A DNA stretch of 8,763 nucleotides from Rickettsiales bacterium (GTDB taxonomy: Bacteria > Pseudomonadota > Alphaproteobacteria > Rickettsiales > 21-14-0-20-44-7): NCBI GenBank assembly GCA_023301015.1, contig JALZVI010000036.1, positions 1 through 8,763 of the forward strand, in the 5' to 3' direction. Position numbers and translations under genes: made by a program. The number at the start of each line of letters is the position of its first letter. Position 1 is the stretch's first letter. Shown one piece after another: positions 1 to 6,557 of the stretch. The notes beneath the pieces are model-generated. The model was not told the DNA's origin. It saw only the letters and a program-made list of their open reading frames with translations, and ran no database searches.

Positions 1-69
1 ATAATTATTATTGTACTTTTTGATTTTTTATAACAATCTAATTACAATATTTTTTTTTTATAACAAAAC

Positions 70-106
70 AAACCCGCCCTTTTCCATTACGAAAAAGAGC
101 GGGTTT
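70..106 (-). terminator. Rho-independent terminator of the secreted esterase gene
   Basis: Positions 70-77 (AAACCCGC) pair perfectly with 99-106 (GCGGGTTT). After one mismatch the stem continues through a T-rich/A-rich inner stretch to a short loop around 84-91. Read on the minus strand, the stem lies about 26 nt past the esterase stop codon and is followed by a T-rich run (GTTTTGTTA). The GC-rich stem stands out in this very AT-rich DNA. It could also stop transcription arriving from the other side, because A/T-rich sequence flanks both arms. Confidence 0.85.
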
Positions 107-132
107 ATTTACATTTAAAAAAATAAAAAAAA

Positions 133-2013
133 CTAATCCCGAACAATCACCAAAGGAACCGTCACCTCCATATACCTACCACTTTTCATTTTTACAAAAT
201 AAGATCCACTATCCAAATGCTTAGTAGAAATCTCAATAATTTCCTCCGAAACATTTTCAATAGATTTTTCTAACAATAAACTTCCGTAAGCATTAAAAAT
301 GGAAATCTCTAAATCATCACCCATATAAAATTTAGAATCAATCTTTAAATAATTTTCCGCAGGATTAGGAAAAATCAAAAGCGATGGATTTGTTGGAATC
401 AATGCTCCCGATTCGAGACCAACTGAAATAGTATCAATAACAGTCACTTTAATATCATCGAAAATGGTATAATATTTTTGCTCACCAAATAAATCATTAG
501 AGTAATCATCCGCTTGTAATTGTATAATATATTCTCCTTGCTCCGTAAATGTAGCCAGAGTGTTATAAGAATTAGGATTGGAAAAAATAATATCTCCAGG
601 TCCTGATAATTTTTTCCATTTCAAATCAAAAGGAGGATTTACTGCTGTATTATATTCAACGTTTCCAGCGAGATTGACACTAGTTGATGTATTAACATCT
701 ATAGTAATATCATCACCTGCATTGATATAATATCCTTGCGTAGTAGGAGCGAAGGGGAAAAGAGGATTTTGAGTAGCAGGTATAAATCTTCTAAAAAAAT
801 CAAATCGACCTCCCCAAAAATCAGCTGGATGATTATGTCCTAAGTCCAAAGAATGTGTTAGAAATTTTTGTCCACGCAACGCATTAAATGTAGCAAAGGA
901 AGTAGCGGCTGGAGTAATGACATCTTTATAACTAATGAATGTCCAAGAGAGACCTTGAAATCGTCGAGCAAAATATATAGCATCATAATATCTGACGGCT
1001 TGCGATACGAGCGCTTCATGAGCAGCTGTACCAACTTCTATTCTTGAAGTATTTATATAGTTCGGAAAACCTCCCGCTCTATCAAATTGTAAACCTGTAT
1101 TTTGACTTAGCACAGGATTACTCATGATTAAATATTTCACTCTACTATCAACTCCCGCTACTATTGTAGAAAGTCCTGCTCCTTGACTTACGCCCATGAC
1201 TCCTAAATTAACGCCATCAAAATCGCTTCGTGTAAATAGATAATCAATACATCGGACACCTGCTAGAATGGCGTGTTTGTAATATAGTTCGTCCTTGTCT
1301 GAAACGTCATTAGGTTCATACGCATTCGGATCAACTACATCAGGTTCCGCATTATGAATAGTGATGGTTAGGGAAATCGTATTTGCTCGTTCAGGTATAT
1401 GCGGCTCGGGCAAAGCCAAATCTGCAACAATTCCAAATGGAGGGAAAGTTACAAATGCAGGGAAAGTACCAGTAGTATCTGGAACGGTTATATAACCATA
1501 AATTCTTCTATTGTCGATGTTGGCTAGATTGATTCGGTAAGTGGTCGAGTAATCATTATTTGCAAAAAAAGTTAACTCGGGATCTATAGGCACTCCCGAT
1601 AAAATATTTTTTTGATTGTTCCAAAAATCATCGAAGTCCGCAGGTTCGTCAACGAATGCTTCAATACTATATGGAGAAAATGCAGCAGCAGTTGAAGCAG
1701 TATTTCCAGTTTGTTGTACTTCACATATTACAACTCCAGATGCGGTAGCTTGATGATTGATTGATACGGATTGTCCTGCAGATATATTAAATGAACCTGA
1801 TGTAATATCAGATGCAAAATTATCATACTTCAAAGTATAGTTAACTGTACCAGCAGTATCTGAGGTAACATTAAACATGGCGGTTTCTCCAACTTCATAA
1901 TATGAGTCGGGTTGATCAGGAGTAACATTTAATTGGGCGAATATGGAATGACTAAGGAGTAATAGAAAAAAAATCGTAATCAAATTACCTCTGTGGAAAA
2001 AAGGTTTGTACAT
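133..2013 (-). CDS. Secreted acetyl xylan esterase-like alpha/beta hydrolase with T9SS sorting domain
   Basis: A 626-residue protein predicted to remove acetyl groups from plant or algal polysaccharides outside the cell. Residues 1-26 form a signal peptide ending in IFAQ. Residues 27-115 look like an Ig-like beta domain. The acetyl xylan esterase/cephalosporin deacetylase (AXE1-type) domain spans about 120-412 and opens with the family-typical PADFDDFW. The nucleophile is Ser276 in G-V-S-Q-G, the acid is probably Asp364 (YKDVITP), and the histidine is His393 or His395 (GHNH). Residues 427-528 resemble a PKD/Ig-like domain. Residues 545-626 are a type A T9SS sorting domain (IFPNPAENYLKI, then GSYFVKM), so the protein should cross the outer membrane by T9SS. 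The extra beta domains make it about twice the length of a bare esterase. It has its own terminator, is divergent from the pirin gene, and has no carbohydrate-uptake genes beside it. Substrate is inferred from the family only. Confidence 0.88.
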   Translation of the reverse strand: MYKPFFHRGNLITIFFLLLLSHSIFAQLNVTPDQPDSYYEVGETAMFNVTSDTAGTVNYTLKYDNFASDITSGSFNISAGQSVSINHQATASGVVICEVQQTGNTASTAAAFSPYSIEAFVDEPADFDDFWNNQKNILSGVPIDPELTFFANNDYSTTYRINLANIDNRRIYGYITVPDTTGTFPAFVTFPPFGIVADLALPEPHIPERANTISLTITIHNAEPDVVDPNAYEPNDVSDKDELYYKHAILAGVRCIDYLFTRSDFDGVNLGVMGVSQGAGLSTIVAGVDSRVKYLIMSNPVLSQNTGLQFDRAGGFPNYINTSRIEVGTAAHEALVSQAVRYYDAIYFARRFQGLSWTFISYKDVITPAATSFATFNALRGQKFLTHSLDLGHNHPADFWGGRFDFFRRFIPATQNPLFPFAPTTQGYYINAGDDITIDVNTSTSVNLAGNVEYNTAVNPPFDLKWKKLSGPGDIIFSNPNSYNTLATFTEQGEYIIQLQADDYSNDLFGEQKYYTIFDDIKVTVIDTISVGLESGALIPTNPSLLIFPNPAENYLKIDSKFYMGDDLEISIFNAYGSLLLEKSIENVSEEIIEISTKHLDSGSYFVKMKSGRYMEVTVPLVIVRD

Positions 2014-2045
2014 AATTAGCGTAGTTTTGTATTGAGTTAAATAGT

Positions 2046-2060
2046 ACTTATCAAATAAGT
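2046..2060. repeat. Short inverted repeat upstream of the esterase gene
   Basis: ACTTAT (2046-2051) and ATAAGT (2055-2060) are perfect inverted copies separated by CAA. The site lies 33-47 bp upstream of the esterase start codon, where a repressor or activator could bind. With six-base AT-rich arms it may be chance. Confidence 0.3.
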
Positions 2061-2098
2061 TCTACGATTTAACAAATGTGAATAATACAACGAAGTTG

Positions 2099-2126
2099 TT
2101 TAGGAACTAGCTAGGGATTTAGGAAC
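2099..2126. repeat. Direct repeat TTTAGGAAC, 19-bp period
   Basis: TTTAGGAAC occurs at 2099-2107 and again at 2118-2126, a period of 19 bp, close to two helical turns. Both copies lie about 86-113 bp upstream of the esterase start. Such spacing suits a dimeric DNA-binding protein sitting on one face of the DNA. The function is inference. Confidence 0.35.
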
Positions 2127-2241
2127 GGTATTAAGTATAAGATTTTGAAGAAAGGTAAATGTACTATTTTTATTTTAAGAGAAGGTATCGTATTTATAAA
2201 AACGAATAAAAACGTCGTGTTGATATTTTTTTTAATATGAC

Positions 2242-2275
2242 TTATTGTTATTGTGAAACAATAATATCAACTTTG
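2242..2275 (+). promoter_or_regulatory. Candidate promoter with overlapping operator for the pirin gene
   Basis: A TTG at 2245-2247 and CAACTTTG at 2268-2275 are separated by 20 bp. This resembles the Bacteroidetes sigma factor pattern (TTG, about 20 bp, TAnnTTTG), with one deviation at the first T of the -7 box. It would give an untranslated leader of roughly 35 nt. Overlapping the -33 element is a perfect inverted repeat, TTATTGTT (2242-2249) and AACAATAA (2257-2264), with a 7-nt spacer, placed where a repressor would block polymerase. Neither is proven. Confidence 0.35.
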
Positions 2276-2317
2276 TGTTATTATAAATTTGAAATTTTAA
2301 TCTAAATTAGACTTATC

Positions 2318-3208
2318 ATGGATAGAAAAAACTTTTTAAAAAAATCATTATTAGCAGGTCTAGGTGGAGGAATACTTCCTACCGTAACCAATGCTAAATC
2401 AAATGATGCTACTAAAGAAAAATCTACTTATGACCAGATGATGAAACAAGTAGGATTTAATCACCTTCCCAATGAAAAAGAAATAAAAACTAAGAATACG
2501 GTATTGCATAAAGCTAACACTAGAGGTTCTGCCAATCATGGTTGGTTGGAAGTGAATCATTCTTTTAGTTTTGCGAATTACCATAATCCTGAGCGAATGA
2601 ACTTTGGAGTCATCCGAGTTTTGAATGATGATAAAATAGCTCCATCAAAAGGTTTTAGAACTCATCCACATGATAATATGGAAATCATTTCTATTCCATT
2701 GGAAGGCGCATTAAAACATAAAGATAGTATGGGCAATGGTGCAGTTGTTCAACATGGAGATGTACAAGTGATGAGTGCAGGTACAGGAATTCGACATAGT
2801 GAGTTCAATGCCAATGGCGACCAACATGTCAAATTATTACAGATTTGGTTGTTTCCTAAAAAGAGAAATGTAGAGCCACGTTATGACCAAATTTCTATCA
2901 AAGACATCGAAAAGAAAAACGAATTTAATCAAGTGCTTTCTCCTAATGCTGATGACCAAGGTGTTTGGATTCATCAAGATGCTTGGTTTCATTTAGGGAA
3001 ATTCGACAAAGAAGTTTGTACCAATTATAAAATCAATAAAGCAGGCAATGGTGTCTATGCATTTATCATCGAAGGAACTGCGGAGATTGCAGGTCAAGCA
3101 TTAGAAAAGAGAGATGGTTTTGGTATTTGGAATGTCGATGATTTTGAAATCAAAGCTGATGCGAATAGTCGTATACTTCTAATGGAAGTGCCGATGAAGT
3201 TGACTTGA
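2318..3208 (+). CDS. Exported pirin-family protein (bicupin)
   Basis: A 296-residue pirin. Family members are iron-binding bicupins; bacterial ones include quercetin dioxygenases such as E. coli YhhW, while others act by protein contact. The N-terminal cupin holds the expected metal ligands: His116 and His118 (T-H-P-H-D-N), His160 and Glu162 (R-H-S-E). The typical FSFANYHNP segment lies at about 83-91. The C-terminal cupin covers about 215-295. The N-terminus carries a Tat-like signal: DRKNFLKKS, a glycine/leucine-rich core, then a possible cleavage after TNA (residue 26). It has Arg-Lys instead of two arginines, so the export route is probable, not certain. Most characterised pirins are cytoplasmic, which makes this notable. 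The stop codon touches the left arm of a large palindrome, and a flavin reductase gene follows. The ATG start is preferred because it retains the signal peptide. Confidence 0.87.
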   Translation: MDRKNFLKKSLLAGLGGGILPTVTNAKSNDATKEKSTYDQMMKQVGFNHLPNEKEIKTKNTVLHKANTRGSANHGWLEVNHSFSFANYHNPERMNFGVIRVLNDDKIAPSKGFRTHPHDNMEIISIPLEGALKHKDSMGNGAVVQHGDVQVMSAGTGIRHSEFNANGDQHVKLLQIWLFPKKRNVEPRYDQISIKDIEKKNEFNQVLSPNADDQGVWIHQDAWFHLGKFDKEVCTNYKINKAGNGVYAFIIEGTAEIAGQALEKRDGFGIWNVDDFEIKADANSRILLMEVPMKLT

Positions 3209-3355
3209 GTAGTTAGACAATAAAAATCGTGTTTTATAAGAATATCTTTTTCCGCTATTTTCCTTTAAAAAATCATTCCATACCGCAGGGTATGCAATGA
3301 TTTTTTAAAGAAAACTATCAACTTATAATTACACGATTTCTATTGTCTAACTACT
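3208..3355. repeat. 148-bp nested palindrome (MITE-like element or structured RNA/terminator)
   Basis: The outer arms are 3208-3240 and 3322-3355. Their first 24 positions match at 23 (AGTAGTTAGACAATA, then AAAATCGTG on one side and GAAATCGTG on the other), and they share TATAAG further in. Nested inside is a second hairpin, 3263-3284 against 3289-3310: a 22-bp stem with one mismatch (3278/3295) and a GCAG loop. The inner arms contain CTTTAAAAAATCATT and its complement. The intervening strands also pair partly. The element begins at the last base of the pirin stop codon. I see no clear target-site duplication and no second copy in this window. The inner hairpin with its T6 run could act as a terminator in both directions, but the long outer inverted repeats are more than a terminator needs. 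Confidence 0.8.
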
Positions 3356-3404
3356 TAATTTATTTTTATAACTCAAATTTTTCAAAAAATAAAAATTTAA
3401 AAAG

Positions 3405-3935
3405 ATGAAAAAAATTCTTGCATTCGCAGGGAGTAATCATGCGAAATCTATCAATCATCAATTGGTTGAATTTACCGCTTCGCAAATGTCCGATTTAGAA
3501 GTAACCGTTTTGGATATTAAAAATTGGGAAATTCCGATGTATTCCATTAATATGGATCCTGACCAAACTCCTGAAAAAATTACGGAATTGATTGGTTTGA
3601 TTAAATCAAATGATGGTTTTATCATTTCGTCTCCAGAGCATAATGGAGGGACACCAGCGTTTTTAAAAAACATAATTGACTGGTTGAGTAGGAGAGGAGA
3701 AAAAGTTTTTGACAAAAAACCATTATTACTTATGAGTACTTCACCTGGTGCAGGAGGTGGTGCTTCCAATTTAAAATACCTCATTCATTCTATGCCTTAC
3801 CAAGGTGCAACGATTGGAGCATCTTATAGTTTGCCTTCTTTCTTTGATAATTTTAAAGAAGGAAAAGTAGTGGGCGACCAGCTCGGTGAATTGCAAAAAA
3901 GTATTGGCGAATTTAAAGAAGTGCTTAATGGATAG
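3405..3935 (+). CDS. NADPH-dependent FMN reductase-like flavoprotein
   Basis: A 176-residue flavodoxin-fold protein of the NADPH-dependent FMN reductase/quinone reductase family, the usual length for that group. It likely binds FMN and passes electrons from NAD(P)H to flavins, quinones or azo compounds in the cytoplasm; there is no signal peptide. The first strand and phosphate loop are at residues 4-15 (ILAFAGSNHAKS). The flavin-contacting segment is at 75-96 (SPEHNGGTPAFLKN, then DWLSR), where the usual P-E-Y-N-G appears as P-E-H-N-G. A glycine-rich loop (SPGAGGGASN) follows at 113-122. It lies 196 bp downstream of the pirin gene on the same strand. The pairing suggests a shared role in redox or aromatic metabolism, but the big palindrome between them may separate their transcription. 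A strong terminator lies 36 bp after the stop. Confidence 0.87.
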   Translation: MKKILAFAGSNHAKSINHQLVEFTASQMSDLEVTVLDIKNWEIPMYSINMDPDQTPEKITELIGLIKSNDGFIISSPEHNGGTPAFLKNIIDWLSRRGEKVFDKKPLLLMSTSPGAGGGASNLKYLIHSMPYQGATIGASYSLPSFFDNFKEGKVVGDQLGELQKSIGEFKEVLNG

Positions 3936-3966
3936 GAATATTTAGCGATAACTATCTAAAAAATAG

Positions 3967-4006
3967 AAAAGGTGAATAAGACAATATGTTCTTATTCACT
4001 TTTTTT
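3967..4006 (+). terminator. Rho-independent terminator after the flavin reductase gene
   Basis: GTGAATAAGA (3972-3981) pairs perfectly with TCTTATTCAC (3990-3999). The 8-nt loop is CAATATGT. The stem extends through an A run (3967-3970) against the following T run (4000-4006). This is a classic intrinsic terminator, ending the transcript that carries the flavin reductase. Confidence 0.9.
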
Positions 4007-4311
4007 GTTTTTGTAAATGTGTTGTTATATACATGTAACATCTTGAGTTTCTACATAATAAAGAATGTCTTTATCTTGACACTTTATATAATATCACTAA
4101 CTCCACTCTATACTGTTAAACTTCTGTGATACTTAAATTCTAATTTTGTTTTAAATTAAGAATAATTGTAATCATAAGTAATAGGACACAAATATCTTTA
4201 GTTTATGGCGGCTTATTTTTCCGCTAGATTTCTCAAAAGAATATTTCCGTAACCAGTACTTACAAACACAGCAACTTATTTAAATCAAATATGCTAAAAA
4301 TTGGTTAGACC
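4007..4311. other. Intergenic region upstream of the response regulator
   Basis: About 305 bases after the terminator hold no ORF I can support. An imperfect palindrome, TGTTA-N8-TAACA, sits at 4023-4040 (the N8 includes part of ACATGT) and is a possible regulator site, though it is more than 250 bp from the response regulator start. A TATCTTTA at 4193-4200 is close to the Bacteroidetes -7 box, but the nearest upstream TTG (4166-4168) is 24 bp away, longer than usual. The long leader leaves room for regulation that I cannot identify. Confidence 0.55.
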
Positions 4312-5061
4312 ATGAATCCAATACAAAATAATACTACTGCACAAAGTTATCAAGTCCTTATTGTCGAAGACAATAAAGATATAGTTGACTTATTAGAAAT
4401 TCATTTAACAGACAAAAATTGTAACATCTCTATAGCTTATGATGGTCTAGAAGGATTCCAATTAGCTCAAAAAGGAAATTATGATTTAATCATTCTTGAT
4501 ATTATGCTTCCTTCGATGGACGGTACAGAAGTGTGCCGACAACTTCGAGTAAATAATAATTTTACTCCGATATTAATGCTAAGTGCAAAATCTGAAAAGT
4601 ATGATAATATTTTAGGATTAGAATATGGAGCAGATGTATATATGACTAAACCTTTTCGAATTCCAGAATTTATACATCATATAGATAATTTACTTTGTAA
4701 ACCATCACCTTGTTCTGATTGCTCAGAAGAATTGATTCAACATCAAAAAGAAGTTTTGGAATATCGTGACTTCAAATTACATACTCAAAGTAAAGAGGTT
4801 ATAGTGAGAGATCGAAAATTAAATTTATCCTGTAAAGAATTTCAAATTCTTAGTTTGCTAGCTTCTACTCCTGGGAAAAGTTACACTCGTACAGATATTT
4901 TAGAACTAATATGGGGGTCAACTATCAAAGGATATGAACATACCGTAAATCTACATATCAGCCGCATTAGAAGTAAAATAGAATTAAATCTACAGTCACC
5001 AAACTATATTCTAACATCATTAGGATTAGGGTATCGATTCAATGAAGAATTGGTTGCTTAA
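4312..5061 (+). CDS. Orphan OmpR/PhoB-family response regulator
   Basis: A 249-residue two-domain DNA-binding response regulator. The receiver domain spans about 13-128: acidic pair Glu19-Asp20, phospho-acceptor Asp63 in IILDIMLP, Ser91 at the switch Thr/Ser position (LMLSAK), and Lys113 in MTKPF. All phosphorylation residues are therefore present. The winged-helix effector domain covers about 150-246, with the recognition region HTVNLHISRIRSKIE and the terminal hairpin GLGYRF. It should bind DNA as a dimer once phosphorylated. The linker is unusual in having three cysteines, Cys129, Cys134 and Cys137 (CKPSPCSDC). No histidine kinase is adjacent; instead a BLUF photoreceptor gene follows 72 bp later on the same strand, probably co-transcribed. 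The partner kinase may be elsewhere, or control may come from the BLUF protein. Target genes are unknown. Confidence 0.93.
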   Translation: MNPIQNNTTAQSYQVLIVEDNKDIVDLLEIHLTDKNCNISIAYDGLEGFQLAQKGNYDLIILDIMLPSMDGTEVCRQLRVNNNFTPILMLSAKSEKYDNILGLEYGADVYMTKPFRIPEFIHHIDNLLCKPSPCSDCSEELIQHQKEVLEYRDFKLHTQSKEVIVRDRKLNLSCKEFQILSLLASTPGKSYTRTDILELIWGSTIKGYEHTVNLHISRIRSKIELNLQSPNYILTSLGLGYRFNEELVA

Positions 5062-5133
5062 CATAGAAGTTGTTTTAAAAAAAATTGATGCTTAAATTCG
5101 CAGTTCTAAAATGAAAAATACATTTTTATTATC

Positions 5134-5595
5134 ATGAATAACTTAAAAGGAATTATTTATTTAAGCACTACAATTATTGATTTTGACGAGAAGAAATTAC
5201 AAGCACTAACCCATAAAGCTGCAAAGAACAATCAAGCGCTGAATATCACAGGATATTTATATTTTGAAAAAAATAATTTCCTTCAATACATTGAAGGAGA
5301 AAGTGATGAGGTGGAAAATTTAATAAAAAAAATTGAAAATGATCCTCGTCATGAAGTTGTCTATATTATACGAAAACCTAATATAATAAGTCGGAATTTT
5401 TCATCTTGGAATATGAAGTATTTGAAAGAAGAAAGGCTAGCCGAAATGAAACTAGAACATATAATCATCAATCAAATGGAGTTTATCAAAAAGATAACTA
5501 TAATTACTAATAGGAAAGATGATGTTATTCAAAAAGAAAATTCTGTTTGGAGGATTATGGATACTATTTCTAAATTCCAAAAAAAAATGATTTGA
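5134..5595 (+). CDS. Short BLUF-domain blue-light photoreceptor
   Basis: A 153-residue single-domain BLUF (blue light using FAD) protein, the usual size of short BLUF photoreceptors that signal by protein contact. The domain covers residues 4-96. Key flavin residues are visible: Tyr9 (IIYLS), Asn32-Asn33, the NITGYLYF segment, Gln51 (FLQYIEGE), the DPRH turn at 70-73, Trp92 and Met94 (SWNMKYL). These sit exactly one residue later than the Tyr8/Asn31-32/Gln50/Trp91/Met93 set of Synechocystis PixD as I recall it, so photochemistry should be intact. The C-terminal 55 or so residues are lysine-rich and probably helical, and no enzymatic output domain is attached. Light output therefore has to pass through a partner; the response regulator just upstream is the obvious candidate. 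This pairing is inference. PixD acts on the response-regulator-like PixE, which is a precedent. Confidence 0.92.
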   Translation: MNNLKGIIYLSTTIIDFDEKKLQALTHKAAKNNQALNITGYLYFEKNNFLQYIEGESDEVENLIKKIENDPRHEVVYIIRKPNIISRNFSSWNMKYLKEERLAEMKLEHIIINQMEFIKKITIITNRKDDVIQKENSVWRIMDTISKFQKKMI

Positions 5596-5658
5596 TATTA
5601 TCTCTCTCTAAGCACTTAGTTTTATAAGTTTTCATTCCCGCAACTATATTCTCATCTT

Positions 5659-6282
5659 CTAATTTTTCATTTCCTTAGCTATTTCTTTGTAAAATGGTTT
5701 CATATAAAAACCACCTGATGAAATATAATATACTTTATTTTTATCATTGAAAATCGAATTTGGCGGTTTATCAAGTTCCTCCCAAGTGTATCCTTTTTGA
5801 TTTAAAAATGCTACCAATTTTATTGCACTTTCTTCCGACTTAAAAATCAATTCTTCCACCTTAGCTCTTGGAAATAATTTACCTCCTAAATCTTTGGTTC
5901 CTTTTATATAAGCAAAATTTATTTTTTCAATACTGTTTTTGAATTGATCTAAGTTTTTAAATTCATCAAAAAAACTTTCAGAACTTAATTCAAATAATCT
6001 TTCCATTCCTCTACAAACAATTGATTCTTCGAATGTGGATTTTTCTATTTTTAAAATTTGATAATTATGTTCCAAGTCTTCCAATTTTATCAATTTGGAT
6101 TTTAGTTCGCTTTTCAAATTAGCACTTGGAGATGATTCGTACTTTCCATCAAATGAAAATGTATCTCTTTGAATTGTACTTATCTTTTTCGATTCTGCAT
6201 TCACAATTTTTTTTTCTTTGATTTCACTTTCACATGAAATCAATATTGAAATTAGGAGCAGTACTTTAATTATAATTTTCAT
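5659..6282 (-). CDS. Predicted lipoprotein of unknown function
   Basis: A 207-residue protein I do not recognise. It starts with a lipoprotein signal: a short lysine-bearing head, a hydrophobic stretch, and a lipobox L-I-S-C with Cys17 as the lipidated residue. The sequence after the cysteine is acidic (ESEIKEKK). In some Bacteroidetes, acidic residues just after the cysteine direct lipoproteins to the cell surface, so surface exposure is possible. The mature part is charged and probably mainly helical (around 50-85 coiled-coil-like, rich in K, E, L), ending in a segment with aromatic residues (YYISSGGFYMKPFY). It is the last gene of a minus-strand run, 33 bp downstream of the 66-residue membrane protein, and converges with the BLUF gene. 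Confidence 0.75.
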   Translation of the reverse strand: MKIIIKVLLLISILISCESEIKEKKIVNAESKKISTIQRDTFSFDGKYESSPSANLKSELKSKLIKLEDLEHNYQILKIEKSTFEESIVCRGMERLFELSSESFFDEFKNLDQFKNSIEKINFAYIKGTKDLGGKLFPRAKVEELIFKSEESAIKLVAFLNQKGYTWEELDKPPNSIFNDKNKVYYISSGGFYMKPFYKEIAKEMKN

Positions 6283-6315
6283 GTACTCATTTATTTGATG
6301 CTGTCATTTCAAAAT

Positions 6316-6516
6316 CTAATCTCTTTCCAAATTCTCTTTTTTACAAGAATCGTAGATTCCCTGAACCATTAATATAAATCCTACAAGTATCATTAATCCA
6401 TAAACAATACTTAAAGACATTTTTAAATCAAAAGTGCTTTCTGCCAATTTTACACCCACAGCACACATAATCAAAATGAATCCAACTTGGAAATTGATAT
6501 TGTTTTTAAAATTCAT
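6316..6516 (-). CDS. Small two-helix membrane protein, unknown function
   Basis: A 66-residue protein with two hydrophobic segments, about residues 11-25 and 34-54, joined by a short loop (ESTFDLKM), followed by a charged tail (CKKENLERD). Such a hairpin topology would place both termini on the same side of the inner membrane. It lies between the 33-residue microprotein (41 bp upstream) and the lipoprotein (33 bp downstream), all on the minus strand, consistent with one transcript. I recognise no family. The clean alternation of hydrophobic and charged segments favours a real gene. Confidence 0.6.
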   Translation of the reverse strand: MNFKNNINFQVGFILIMCAVGVKLAESTFDLKMSLSIVYGLMILVGFILMVQGIYDSCKKENLERD

Positions 6517-6557
6517 GTTTCTATTTTTTATTTATAAATCTAATTGACATAGAATTG

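Larger units (their letters stand above)
2014..2317. other. Divergent intergenic region between esterase and pirin genes
   Basis: These 304 bases separate two genes that are transcribed away from each other, so both promoters should be here. I see no coding sequence. Visible elements are a short inverted repeat near the esterase start (2046-2060), a 9-bp direct repeat (2099-2126), and an inverted repeat overlapping a candidate promoter for the pirin gene (2242-2275). I found no convincing Bacteroidetes-type promoter for the esterase. Confidence 0.7.

Noticed and set aside
2399..2584. Minus-strand open frame inside the pirin gene
   Set aside because: It lies wholly antisense to a well-supported pirin reading frame and its peptide has no recognisable domain.
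3375..3398. AAATTTTT/AAAAATTT inverted repeat just before the flavin reductase start
   Set aside because: Pure A/T arms in DNA this AT-rich arise easily by chance, and no promoter pattern accompanies them.
3458..3784. 108-codon minus-strand frame inside the flavin reductase gene
   Set aside because: It is antisense to a clear flavodoxin-fold gene; the peptide is only the complement of its motifs.
3979..3986. AGACAATA in the terminator loop region, also found in the arms of the 148-bp palindrome
   Set aside because: An 8-base AT-rich match without any extension is not evidence of a second copy of the element.
5614..5632. ACTTA/TAAGT hairpin followed by four Ts between the converging BLUF and lipoprotein genes, as a terminator
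   Set aside because: A five-base AT-rich stem is too weak to support the call; the transcript ends here remain unidentified.
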